64,000 nucleotides of DNA from Polynucleobacter sp. UB-Piko-W3 (GTDB lineage Bacteria; Pseudomonadota; Gammaproteobacteria; Burkholderiales; Burkholderiaceae): assembly GCF_018881635.1 (NCBI RefSeq), contig NZ_JACVPY010000002.1, positions 1,681,631-1,745,630 of the forward strand, given 5' to 3'. The notes under the pieces are model-generated. The model had not been told where the DNA came from. It made no database searches and saw nothing but the letters and a program-made list of their open reading frames with translations. Below, piece after piece: positions 9,223 through 20,271 of the stretch; position 1 is the first letter of the stretch; each line of letters opens with the position of its first letter. The translations under genes and the position numbers were made by a program.

Positions 9223-9485
9223 TTTTTACTTGTGGATAAGGGTGTGGATAAGCCATAGGATAAGTTTGGGGATTGCATGTGGATAAGTTGTGGAAAGTCC
9301 GGGCTTCATGCAAAAATAGGATGTTGAAAGAAAGTTGTTCACTTTTTATGCGGTACTTATACAGGGGTTTTCCACAGGTTTTTTGTCTTTCAATGCGCTG
9401 ATTTATATGGCTTTTTTGACTTATCCACTAAAATAAGAAGCCTTATTACTACTACTAATAAGATATATACAAGGATTTAAAAGCA
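9223..9485. other. DnaA-box cluster between dnaA and dnaN (second part of oriC)
   Basis: A 263-base gap with three perfect reverse boxes TGTGGATAA at 9231-9239, 9243-9251 and 9278-9286. Degenerate copies start at 9255 and 9289, so starts are mostly 11-12 bases apart. Forward matches are TTTTCCACA at 9368-9376 and TTATCCACT at 9421-9429. The last ~65 bases are AT-rich. Together with the array before dnaA this looks like a bipartite origin; it must also contain the dnaN promoter. Confidence 0.65.
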
Positions 9486-10601
9486 ATGCAACTCGTTAAC
9501 ACTTCTCGCGATAACTTACTAAAACCCCTGCAGGTTGTTAGTGGAATTGTTGAACGTAGACACACGCTGCCAATTTTGGCAAACCTACTATTTAAAAAAA
9601 GTGGTGAAAAAGTTTCTTTTATCTCAACTGATATTGAAATTCAAATCACCACGAACGCAAATTTTGGTGTTGGTACAGAAGAGGCAACAACAACGGTTGC
9701 CGCCAGAAAACTGCTTGATATTTTGCGCGCACTCCCAGAGGGCCCAGTTTCTCTTAACCTAAAAGACAACCGCATGGTTGTTCAGAGCGGCAAAAGCCGT
9801 TTCTCACTCCAAACTCTATCGGCCGCTGAGTTTCCAGTAATGCAAAGTGTTGGTGAAGTTACTGCTACGTGGAAGATGTCGCAAAAAAGTTTTCGTCAGC
9901 TCATTAGCCAGGTTCATTTTTCGATGGCGCAGCAGGACATTCGTTACTACCTAAATGGAATGTTGTTAGTTGTAGAGGGTAAGGAGGTTGTGGCGGTTGC
10001 AACAGATGGCCACCGTCTTGCCTACTCCCAAGTTGAATTAGCCGAGGCACCATCAGGCCTTGGGCAAAGACAGGAAATTATTATTCCTCGAAAAACTATT
10101 TTAGAGTGCCAACATCTTTTAGAGGATTCGGATGAGCCCTTGGAAATAAGCCTAACAACCAACCAGGTGAAGTTTGCGTTTGGAGACATTGAATTAATTT
10201 CTAAGTTAGTCGAAGGTAAGTTCCCGGACTTCCAAAGAGTTATCCCTAAGGGACACAAAAATACACTGGTTGTTGGTCGTGACGTATTGCAAGCAGCGCT
10301 TCAGCGCGCAGCTATTCTAACTACAGATAAATTTAAAGGTGTTCGCTTTTCTTTATCACCAAACCGTATCACCGTTCAATCTACTAATGCCGAACAAGAA
10401 GAGGCCCAAGAGGAGATTGAAACCGAGTACAGTGGCGAGACTGTAGAGATTGGCTTTAATGTAAGTTATTTATTGGATGTTTTATCTAATCTAAAGAACG
10501 AAAAAATTCAAATTAGTTTGGGCGATGCAAATAGTAGCGCCGTAATTACTCTGCCTGGCTCAGAGAGCTTTAAGTATGTCGTGATGCCAATGCGTATTTA
10601 A
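9486..10601 (+). CDS. dnaN: DNA polymerase III beta subunit (sliding clamp)
   Basis: A 371-residue protein of normal clamp length with the N-terminal MQLVNTSRDNLLKPLQVVSG and the conserved C-terminal end YVVMPMRI. It forms the dimeric ring that tethers polymerase III to DNA. An AAGGA-type ribosome site lies just before the ATG. It stands between dnaA and gyrB in the classical origin order, with 11 bases to gyrB. Confidence 0.98.
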   Translation: MQLVNTSRDNLLKPLQVVSGIVERRHTLPILANLLFKKSGEKVSFISTDIEIQITTNANFGVGTEEATTTVAARKLLDILRALPEGPVSLNLKDNRMVVQSGKSRFSLQTLSAAEFPVMQSVGEVTATWKMSQKSFRQLISQVHFSMAQQDIRYYLNGMLLVVEGKEVVAVATDGHRLAYSQVELAEAPSGLGQRQEIIIPRKTILECQHLLEDSDEPLEISLTTNQVKFAFGDIELISKLVEGKFPDFQRVIPKGHKNTLVVGRDVLQAALQRAAILTTDKFKGVRFSLSPNRITVQSTNAEQEEAQEEIETEYSGETVEIGFNVSYLLDVLSNLKNEKIQISLGDANSSAVITLPGSESFKYVVMPMRI

Positions 10602-10606
10602 CTTAG

Positions 10607-13111
<2,505 letters not shown>

Positions 13112-13113
13112 AT

Positions 13114-13608
13114 ATGAAATCAAAAAAAATAACACCTCCCAAGGTGGATCGGTCTTCTATTGTTGTGAAATCCTCTCCCATTCATGGCAAGGGTGTTTTT
13201 GTAGCAAAGCCAATCAAAAAAGGTCAGGCCATTATTGAGTACAAAGGCGAGCGCATTAGTTGGAAGTTGGCGATCAAGCGCCACCCCCATGATAAAAAGG
13301 ATCCAAACCATACCTTTTACTTTTCTTTGGATGATGGCCGTGTAATTGATGCAAAGTATGGCGGCAATGCTGCCCGCTGGATCAACCATTCTTGTAGGCC
13401 AATCTGCGAGACAAAAGAGGGTATTTATAAGGGAGAGCCCCGCGTCTTTATTTATGCCAAGCGCGATCTTAAGGTTGGTGAAGAGCTGTTTTATGATTAC
13501 TCTCTCGACATAGAGGGCCGCATCACTAAGCAAATGAAAAAAGATTATGAGTGTCGCTGTGGTGCCAAGAAATGTCGTGGCACCATGCTTGCACTCAAGG
13601 GCAAGTAG
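13114..13608 (+). CDS. Stand-alone SET-domain protein (putative lysine methyltransferase)
   Basis: A 164-residue protein that is almost entirely a SET domain. It shows HGKGVFVAKPIKKGQAI near the N terminus, the knot motif RWINHSCRP, then EELFYDYSL, and a post-SET zinc-binding end (ECRCGAKKCRG). SET enzymes transfer methyl groups from S-adenosylmethionine to lysine. The bacterial substrate of such short forms is not established and cannot be read from the sequence. Its start is two bases after the gyrB stop, so it is probably translated with gyrB. Confidence 0.82.
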   Translation: MKSKKITPPKVDRSSIVVKSSPIHGKGVFVAKPIKKGQAIIEYKGERISWKLAIKRHPHDKKDPNHTFYFSLDDGRVIDAKYGGNAARWINHSCRPICETKEGIYKGEPRVFIYAKRDLKVGEELFYDYSLDIEGRITKQMKKDYECRCGAKKCRGTMLALKGK

Positions 13609-13622
13609 GCGCCCAATAGCAT

Positions 13623-13847
13623 ATGTTGTATGTCAGCATTCAGGAGCTTGAGGCCGCAATTAATTATTGGCGCAGCCAGTCGCCCGCAGAGGGGGAAGAG
13701 CTGCGTTTGTGTTCCGAAGCTTCTGCCCTTGCAAAGCCCTATGCTCTAATGATCGTCCAAGGCTCCCAGCGCATCCCAATGGATGTTTTGGATAGCGCTG
13801 CACAAGTAGCAATTCAGGGCTTTCAAAAAATCACCAAAACCCCTTAA
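13623..13847 (+). CDS. Small DUF3717-like protein
   Basis: A 74-residue soluble protein (MLYVSIQELEAAINYWR..., later CSEASALAKPYALMI). It resembles the DUF3717 family of Burkholderiales, which has no known function. It follows the SET gene by 14 bases on the same strand and is the last gene before the ABC transporter operon. No motif suggests an activity. Confidence 0.7.
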   Translation: MLYVSIQELEAAINYWRSQSPAEGEELRLCSEASALAKPYALMIVQGSQRIPMDVLDSAAQVAIQGFQKITKTP

Positions 13848-13944
13848 TCAAACACCTTTATTTAGGGTTATCGCTATATAAGGCGAGGCCATCTTGGGTT
13901 ATTCTCAACATCTTGCTCCGAAAGTGGGCAGAGGGCATGAGAGA

Positions 13945-14706
13945 GTGCAAGAAACAATACTAAAAACGATTGGACTGGGCAAATCTTTTAAGGGATTTTC
14001 TGCGGTCACCGACGTGAATTTGGATGTCACCAGGGGCACTATTCATGCCTTAATCGGCCCAAATGGAGCCGGTAAAACTACTTGCTTCAATTTACTCACT
14101 AAATTTTTAGAGCCCAGCAGCGGCCAAATTCTATTTAACGGCATGGATATTACAAGCGAGGCCCCAGCCCTAATTGCCCGCCGCGGAATAATTCGCTCTT
14201 TTCAAATTTCAGCAGTTTTCCCCCATTTAACCGTTTTAGAAAATGTTCGTGTTGCACTGCAGCGAGAGCTAGGTACAGAGTTCTATTTTTGGAGGTCTGG
14301 CGATTCCCTCAATGTTCTGAATGATCGCGCCCTAGAGCTTCTTCATGAGGTTGGCTTGGAGGAATTTGCGCACGAGCAAACCTTAAACCTGGCCTATGGG
14401 CGTAAGCGAGCACTCGAAATTGCAACCACCCTAGCCATGGAACCAGAGTTAATGCTCTTAGATGAGCCGACCCAAGGCATGGGGCATGAGGATGTAGAGC
14501 GCGTAACAGAGTTGATTAATCGTGTTGCTAAGGGCCGAACTGTTTTGATGGTTGAGCACAACATGAAAGTTGTTGCATCGATTGCTGATCGGATTACTGT
14601 GCTTCAGCGCGGAGCCGTTTTGGCAGAAGGCTCTTACCAAGAGGTTTCTAAAAATCCACTGGTAGTTGAGGCCTATATGGGCAGCCACGGGGGCGACAAT
14701 TTATGA
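13945..14706 (+). CDS. livG: Branched-chain amino acid-type ABC transporter, ATPase LivG
   Basis: An ABC ATPase of the LivG type with Walker A GPNGAGKTT, the Q-loop region IIRSFQISAVFP, a degenerate signature (NLAYGRKRALEIA) and Walker B LMLLDEPTQGM. The frame is open from a TTG at 13894, but the family N terminus matches best from GTG 13945 (VQETILKTIGLGKSFKGF). A GAGGG ribosome site sits nine bases upstream of that GTG, so I use it. The gene overlaps livF by four bases and opens a five-gene importer operon. The transported solute is unknown. Confidence 0.87.
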   Translation: MQETILKTIGLGKSFKGFSAVTDVNLDVTRGTIHALIGPNGAGKTTCFNLLTKFLEPSSGQILFNGMDITSEAPALIARRGIIRSFQISAVFPHLTVLENVRVALQRELGTEFYFWRSGDSLNVLNDRALELLHEVGLEEFAHEQTLNLAYGRKRALEIATTLAMEPELMLLDEPTQGMGHEDVERVTELINRVAKGRTVLMVEHNMKVVASIADRITVLQRGAVLAEGSYQEVSKNPLVVEAYMGSHGGDNL

Positions 14707-15407
14707 GTGGTATGGCGCTGGAGGTCAAAAATTTAGAGTCCTGGTATGGGGAGTCCCATATTTTGCATGGCGTCAACTTTGCAGTGCGCGACGGCGAGGT
14801 TGTTACGCTTTTAGGTAGAAATGGTGCGGGCAGAAGCACTATTCTTAAAACGATCTTAGGTATGACTAGTAGGCGCAAGGGCGTTATCAATATCTTTGGA
14901 GTGGACACCGTTGATCTCCCAACCTATCAAATTGCTCGACTGGGAATTGGTTATTGTCCAGAAGAGAGAGGAATTTTCGGCAGCCTAGACGCCCAAGAAA
15001 ATCTACTGCTTCCACCAAAAGTTTCTTCTGGTGGAATGGAGTTAGAAGAAATTTACGAGATGTTTCCAAATCTTTATGAAAGGCGGAACAGTCCAGGCAC
15101 CAGGCTTTCTGGAGGTGAACAGCAAATGTTAGCAATGGCTCGAATTTTAAGAACAGGCGCCAAACTTTTGTTGCTAGATGAGATCACCGAGGGGCTTGCA
15201 CCTGTAATTGTCGAAAAGCTTGGAGAGGTAGTTTCTAAATTACGAAACAAGGGTTTTACGATTGTGTTGGTGGAGCAAAACTTTAGGTTTGCGGCTGAAC
15301 TTGCAGACAGACATTATGTAGTGGAAAGTGGGTTGATAGTAGAGGTAGTTGAGAGAGCAGACTTAAAGGCGAAGGCCGAAGTCTTAAACGGGTATTTAGG
15401 CGTTTAG
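14703..15407 (+). CDS. livF: Branched-chain amino acid-type ABC transporter, ATPase LivF
   Basis: A 234-residue ABC ATPase of the LivF type, with signature LSGGEQQML and Walker B LLLLDEITEGL. The Walker A motif reads GRNGAGRST (residues 38-46): the usual lysine is Arg44, encoded by AGA. All other ATPase motifs look intact, and LivG in the same operon keeps its lysine. ATG overlaps the livG stop (ATGA), indicating coupled translation. LivF normally pairs with LivG to power the LivHM channel. Confidence 0.88.
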   Translation: MSGMALEVKNLESWYGESHILHGVNFAVRDGEVVTLLGRNGAGRSTILKTILGMTSRRKGVINIFGVDTVDLPTYQIARLGIGYCPEERGIFGSLDAQENLLLPPKVSSGGMELEEIYEMFPNLYERRNSPGTRLSGGEQQMLAMARILRTGAKLLLLDEITEGLAPVIVEKLGEVVSKLRNKGFTIVLVEQNFRFAAELADRHYVVESGLIVEVVERADLKAKAEVLNGYLGV

Positions 15408-15437
15408 TTGAGTGTTTATTTTTAAAGGAAAAAAATA

Positions 15438-16634
15438 ATGAAACGAACTTTAATTTCTATGGCAGTGGCGGCTTTGGCCGCAGTCTCTAGCGGTGCAAAT
15501 GCGGCGGATCCATCTGCCGTCAAAATCGGCTTTATTACTGACATCTCTGGTTTATATTCAGACATTGATGGTCAGGGTGGTTTGGAGGCAATCAAGATGG
15601 CTATTGCCGACTTTGGTGGCAGTGTTTTAGGTAAAAAAATTGAAGTGGTTTCAGCCGACCACCAAAACAAAGCAGATATCGCCGCATCTAAAACTAGAGA
15701 GTGGATTGACCAGGATGGCGTTACCGTTGTCTTTGGTGGAACCAACTCTGGAACTGCGCTAGCAACCTCAAAGGTGGCCGCAGAGAAAAAACGCATTTAC
15801 ATCAATAACGGCGCCGGCACTTCTGCACTAACCAATGAACAGTGCACCCCATACACCATCCATTACACCTATGACACGGTTGCCTTAGCAAACGGTTCGG
15901 CTAAAGGGATGATGGATAAAGGCTTAAAGACTTGGTATTTTTTGACGGCTGACTACGCCTTCGGTTATGCCCTTGAGAAAGATGCAACTAACGTGATTAA
16001 TGCCAGCGGTGGAAAAGTTTTGGGAACCTCCAAGCACCCACTAAATGCAAGCGATTTTTCATCTTATCTATTGCAGGCGCAGGCTTCAAAAGCTCAGGTT
16101 TTAGGCTTAGCGAACGCAGGTGGAGACACAATTAATTCCGTTAAGGCTGCCAATGAGTTTGGTATTACCAAAACCATGAAGATTGCTGGTTTGTTGGTAT
16201 TTATTACTGATGTGCACGCAATTGGCATCCAAAATGCACAAGGCTTGCTTGCTACTGAGGCCTGGTATTGGGATCAGAATGACCAGACTCGCAAGTTTGC
16301 AAAACGTTTCTTCGAAAAAATGAAGCGCATGCCAACAATGGTACAGGCAGGAAATTATTCATCCACGATGACTTACTTGAATGCTGTTAAAGCGGCCGGC
16401 ACCAGCGATTCAGACAAGGTGATGCAGCAATTACGTAAGGTCAAAATTAATGACATGTTTACAAAAAATGGATATATCCGCAAGGACGGAACTATGGTCC
16501 ACGATATGTACCTGTATGAAGTTAAATCACCAAGCGAAGTTAAAAGCCCATGGGATTACTACAAGCTAGTCGCTACCGTGCCCGGCGAGAAAGCGTTTGC
16601 TCCAGAGGCCTATTCTCAGTGCGCCAATAAGTAA
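15438..16634 (+). CDS. ABC transporter periplasmic substrate-binding protein (LivK-like)
   Basis: A 398-residue type I periplasmic binding protein. It has an N-terminal signal peptide of about 22 residues ending GANAADP, followed by a mature domain starting VKIGFITDISGLYSDIDGQG. Proteins of this group occur next to liv-type permeases throughout Burkholderiales and bind amino acids, amides or aromatic acids; the ligand here cannot be predicted. An AAAGGA ribosome site precedes the ATG. Placed between the ATPase and permease genes. Confidence 0.88.
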   Translation: MKRTLISMAVAALAAVSSGANAADPSAVKIGFITDISGLYSDIDGQGGLEAIKMAIADFGGSVLGKKIEVVSADHQNKADIAASKTREWIDQDGVTVVFGGTNSGTALATSKVAAEKKRIYINNGAGTSALTNEQCTPYTIHYTYDTVALANGSAKGMMDKGLKTWYFLTADYAFGYALEKDATNVINASGGKVLGTSKHPLNASDFSSYLLQAQASKAQVLGLANAGGDTINSVKAANEFGITKTMKIAGLLVFITDVHAIGIQNAQGLLATEAWYWDQNDQTRKFAKRFFEKMKRMPTMVQAGNYSSTMTYLNAVKAAGTSDSDKVMQQLRKVKINDMFTKNGYIRKDGTMVHDMYLYEVKSPSEVKSPWDYYKLVATVPGEKAFAPEAYSQCANK

Positions 16635-16636
16635 TC

Positions 16637-17521
16637 TTGGAAATCTTCGGCCTTTCTATTTCTGCCCTGTTAAGCCAGCTCCTTTTGGGGCTGGTTAACG
16701 GCAGCTTTTATGCAATCCTCAGTTTGGGATTGGCGGTGATCTTTGGCCTTTTAAATGTCATCAACTTTTCACATGGCGCCATGTTTATGTTGGGCGCCAT
16801 TGTAACTTGGATGGCCGGACAATATTTTGGAATCAACTATTGGGTGATGCTGATATTGGCACCAATTGTTGTTGGTTTGATTGGTATCGTGATTGAACGT
16901 TTGTTGCTAAGGCATTTGTATAAGCTTGATCATTTATACGGATTATTGTTGACTTTTGGTTTAACGCTTTTTATTGAAGGCGTGCTGCGCTCCATATATG
17001 GGGCCTCAGGCTTGTCTTACAGCGCTCCCGAGGCCTTGCGTGGCGCCACCGATTTAGGATTTATGGTTTTGCCAAACTATCGCGCATGGGTGGTGGTTGC
17101 CTCCCTAACGGTGTGTTTCGCCACTTGGTACGTGATAGAAAAAACCAGTATTGGCGCCTATTTGCGCGCTGGCACAGAAAACCCAACACTCGTTCAGGCA
17201 TTTGGGGTGAACTTTCCTCTGATGACAACGCTGACTTATGGGTTTGGCGTGGCGCTCGCAGCTTTTTCAGGCGTACTCGCTGCGCCAATTATTCAGGTTT
17301 CGCCTTTGATGGGCTCTAACCTCATCATTGTTGTTTTTGCTGTGGTTGTGATCGGCGGCATGGGCTCCATCATGGGGTCAATTGTTACCGGCCTAGGATT
17401 GGGTTTGGTTGAGGGTTTGACTAAGGTGTTTTATCCAGAAGCTTCAAGCACTGTGGTGTTTGCGATCATGGTGATTGTTTTGCTCTTTAGGCCAGCAGGC
17501 CTGTTTGGGCGGGAAAAATGA
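16637..17521 (+). CDS. livH: ABC transporter permease LivH-type
   Basis: A 294-residue hydrophobic permease with about eight membrane segments and the LivH family opening (NGSFYAILSLGLAVIFGLLN, then NFSHGAMFMLGA). The start is a TTG two bases after the binding-protein stop; no ATG or GTG lies near the conserved N terminus. It overlaps livM by four bases. Confidence 0.88.
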   Translation: MEIFGLSISALLSQLLLGLVNGSFYAILSLGLAVIFGLLNVINFSHGAMFMLGAIVTWMAGQYFGINYWVMLILAPIVVGLIGIVIERLLLRHLYKLDHLYGLLLTFGLTLFIEGVLRSIYGASGLSYSAPEALRGATDLGFMVLPNYRAWVVVASLTVCFATWYVIEKTSIGAYLRAGTENPTLVQAFGVNFPLMTTLTYGFGVALAAFSGVLAAPIIQVSPLMGSNLIIVVFAVVVIGGMGSIMGSIVTGLGLGLVEGLTKVFYPEASSTVVFAIMVIVLLFRPAGLFGREK

Positions 17522-18477
17522 AATCACTTAAGTTCTGGCTCTTTCTGGCAATTCTTGCTGTCGCAATAGCCGCACCATTTTTTGCTTATCCCATTTTCCT
17601 AATGAAGATTTTGTGCTTTGCACTTTTCGCGGCAGCATTTAATTTATTGTTGGGCTATACAGGGCTTTTATCTTTTGGCCACGCAGCATTTTTTGGTGGT
17701 GCGGGTTACTGTGCGGGATATTTGATGCGCGATATGGGTGTTGGCCCTGGCGGCGCAATCATTCTTGGTGTTTTATTTGCTGCGGCCTTGGGCGCCCTGA
17801 TTGGTGGTCTTGCAATTAGAAGACAAGGTATTTACTTTTCTATGATTACTTTGGCCTTAGCGCAAATGTTTTACTTTATTTGCCTGCAAGCCCCAGCTTC
17901 TGGGGGTGAGGACGGTTTTCAAGGCATTCCAAGGGGCGAGCTGTTTGGCTTAATTGACTTACAGGCTGATTTGAATCTTTACTACTTTGTTTTAGCTACA
18001 GTGCTTGCTGGATTCTTATTCATTTCCAGAATCATTTCTTCCCCGTTTGGACAGATCCTAAAGGCGATTAAAGAAAACGAACCACGTGCAATATCTCTAG
18101 GCTATAACGTCAATCGCTTTAAGTTTTTAGTTTTTATTTTGTCTGCTGCGCTGGCCGGTTTGGCTGGAGCCGTTCAAGCTTTGGTGTTAGGTTTTGAGAC
18201 GCTGACAGATGTGCACTGGTCAATGTCTGGCCTGGTTATTTTGATGACCTTGGTTGGTGGTGTTGGCACCCTGGCGGGCCCATTCGTTGGATCTCTGGTA
18301 ATTGTGCTGCTGGAGCATAGAGTGGGTGAGATTGGAAACTTCTTGGCTCAAATTACTGGTGTTAATTGGTTTAACTCTTTGGGAGAATCCGTCACCATTG
18401 TTACGGGGCTGATCTTTGTTTTCTGTGTAATGGCCTTTCGCCGCGGCTTGGTCGGGATCTTTACTAAAAAGCAATAG
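17518..18477 (+). CDS. livM: ABC transporter permease LivM-type
   Basis: A 319-residue membrane protein with the LivM pattern (NLLLGYTGLLSFGHAAFFG, then a C-terminal GGVGTLAGPFVGSLV). It forms the heterodimeric channel with LivH. It is the last gene of the importer operon and ends two bases from the stop of the convergent kinase gene, leaving no room for a terminator between them. Confidence 0.88.
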   Translation: MKSLKFWLFLAILAVAIAAPFFAYPIFLMKILCFALFAAAFNLLLGYTGLLSFGHAAFFGGAGYCAGYLMRDMGVGPGGAIILGVLFAAALGALIGGLAIRRQGIYFSMITLALAQMFYFICLQAPASGGEDGFQGIPRGELFGLIDLQADLNLYYFVLATVLAGFLFISRIISSPFGQILKAIKENEPRAISLGYNVNRFKFLVFILSAALAGLAGAVQALVLGFETLTDVHWSMSGLVILMTLVGGVGTLAGPFVGSLVIVLLEHRVGEIGNFLAQITGVNWFNSLGESVTIVTGLIFVFCVMAFRRGLVGIFTKKQ

Positions 18478-18479
18478 CT

Positions 18480-19493
18480 TTACGGTTGGGCACAAGCCCA
18501 GCCGAGATCAGCAAGCGCGCCCGCTTTAGCCCCGTTTTCAATGGCATCGCTCGCATTGGCATTCCCATCCATCGCTCGCTTGGTAATGCCATGCAAAATT
18601 GCTGAAATTCGAAATAAGTTGTAGGCCATCAAAAACGGCCAACGCTCTGAAATCGATCTTTCCACTTGTTTTTCATACATAGCGATATATTCGGATTCAC
18701 TAGGAATTCCCAAGCCAACCAAGTTGAGGCCTTGTATTCCGCGCCATAGGGTCGGCGGAATTCTCCAGGCCATGCATTGGTAGGCAAAGTCAGCCAGCGG
18801 GTTTCCAAGTGTAGAAAGCTCCCAATCTAAAACACCAATGATGCGTAAATCTGTTTTGTGAAAGATGAGGTTGTCCATTCGAAAGTCGCCATGGATTAGC
18901 GAGGTCTCATCTTCAGCCGGGATGTGCACAGGTAACCAGTCCATTAGCTTGTTAAGAGAATCGGGAATGGAAATGTTGGCTTCCCTTACCTGCCGAGACC
19001 AGCGCGCAATTTGCCTGGCAAAATAATTGCCAGGCTTGCCAAAGGTTTCTAATCCAAGCGACACATAATCTAGGCGATGTATAGCAGAGATAGTGTGATT
19101 CATTTGTTCGTAAATCTGATGGCGCTCACCGACCGCTAGGCCAGGCAAAGATTGGTCTGCAAAGACGCGCCCATCTAGATATTCCATGATAAAAAACGCA
19201 GTTCCAATAATGCTCTCATCATCACAATAAGCTAGCATTTGGGGAACGGGGACATCTGTAGCCGCCAGCGCTTTCATTACGCGATACTCTCGATCTACCG
19301 CATGTGCTGATGGCAATAAAATCCCACTCGGTTTTTTTCTAAGTACGTAATGGGAATTGCCATTACTAATTTTGAATGTCGGGTTTGATTGGCCGCCAGT
19401 TAATTGACTAAGTTCGATGGGGCCTTTGCATAGGCCTAACGTATTTAAGTGCTTACCAAGCGACTCTTGAAAAGAGGGGGTTTGCATAAGCAA
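18480..19493 (-). CDS. APH-like phosphotransferase (ACAD10/LvaA-type kinase)
   Basis: A 337-residue kinase-fold protein of the aminoglycoside phosphotransferase family. The nucleotide-loop region is LTGGQSNPTFKI (31-42), the catalytic loop HGDFRMDN (201-208) and the metal-binding segment VLDWELSTLG (221-230). Such proteins next to acyl-CoA dehydrogenases resemble the kinase half of mammalian ACAD10/11 and bacterial LvaA, which phosphorylate 4-hydroxyacyl-CoA. Antibiotic resistance is unlikely in this context. Last gene of a three-gene minus-strand operon, eight bases after the SDR gene. Confidence 0.8.
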   Translation of the reverse strand: MLMQTPSFQESLGKHLNTLGLCKGPIELSQLTGGQSNPTFKISNGNSHYVLRKKPSGILLPSAHAVDREYRVMKALAATDVPVPQMLAYCDDESIIGTAFFIMEYLDGRVFADQSLPGLAVGERHQIYEQMNHTISAIHRLDYVSLGLETFGKPGNYFARQIARWSRQVREANISIPDSLNKLMDWLPVHIPAEDETSLIHGDFRMDNLIFHKTDLRIIGVLDWELSTLGNPLADFAYQCMAWRIPPTLWRGIQGLNLVGLGIPSESEYIAMYEKQVERSISERWPFLMAYNLFRISAILHGITKRAMDGNANASDAIENGAKAGALADLGWACAQP

Positions 19494-19500
19494 TTTGTAT

Positions 19501-20271
19501 TTATAAGCCGTTAATCAGGTGGCCGCTATCTACCGCAATCGTTGCACCAGTCATTGCAGTGCTGGCATCAGAAGCTAGCAACAATAATGGCCCATTTAAA
19601 TCTTCTAAATTATTGAAACGCCTCGACGGTATGCGCGCCAGAATTTTTTGTCCAGCCTCACTTTGGAGAAATTCGCGATTGAGGTCAGTAATCACATAGC
19701 CTGGTAACAAGGCATTGACTCGGATTTGATGGCGCGCTAATTCAAGTGCCATTACTTTTGTGAGCTGGACTACTCCCGCTTTTGAGATGACATAAGGAGC
19801 CACTCCACCGATAACCCTCTCTCCCAAGATAGAGGCAATATTGACAATATTACCTGGTGTATTAGCGGCGGCTAGGCGCCGTGCTGCTTCAGTAGCAACC
19901 AACCAAGAACCTTTCAGATTGGTATCGATTACTCGATCCCAATCTTCCTCAGTTTGATCAAGCAGTTTGCGATTGATACTGATGCCCGCATTGTTTATAA
20001 CAATCGTTGGCAATGACCATTTCGCAAGTTCATCAAAACACTTCGTCACATTTTTTTTGCTCGTGACGTCTAATTCAAATGCTTTCGCTTGGCCACCCAA
20101 TTGGGTAATGTCATCTACAACAGATTGCAGTTGATCTATGCGGCGTGATGCGATGGCTACCTTTGCGCCTGCTTGAGACAGCAAGATGGCGCAATGTTTA
20201 CCAATGCCGCTAGATGCGCCTGTAATAAAGACTGTTTTATTATCTAAGCGAAACAGCTGGCCGATATTCAT
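19501..20271 (-). CDS. Short-chain dehydrogenase/reductase
   Basis: A 256-residue classical SDR. It has the nucleotide-binding motif TGASSGIG (17-24), NNAG (93-96), and catalytic Ser147, Tyr160 and Lys164 (YVISK). These enzymes interconvert alcohols and ketones with NAD(P)H. It overlaps the acyl-CoA dehydrogenase gene by four bases and is followed by the kinase gene, so it probably acts on a hydroxyacyl- or ketoacyl-CoA of the same pathway. The exact substrate is inferred from context only. Confidence 0.85.
   Translation of the reverse strand: MNIGQLFRLDNKTVFITGASSGIGKHCAILLSQAGAKVAIASRRIDQLQSVVDDITQLGGQAKAFELDVTSKKNVTKCFDELAKWSLPTIVINNAGISINRKLLDQTEEDWDRVIDTNLKGSWLVATEAARRLAAANTPGNIVNIASILGERVIGGVAPYVISKAGVVQLTKVMALELARHQIRVNALLPGYVITDLNREFLQSEAGQKILARIPSRRFNNLEDLNGPLLLLASDASTAMTGATIAVDSGHLINGL

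Noticed and set aside
18480..19493. Aminoglycoside resistance gene
   Set aside because: The APH fold is shared, but the operon context with acyl-CoA dehydrogenase and SDR points to acyl-CoA metabolism.
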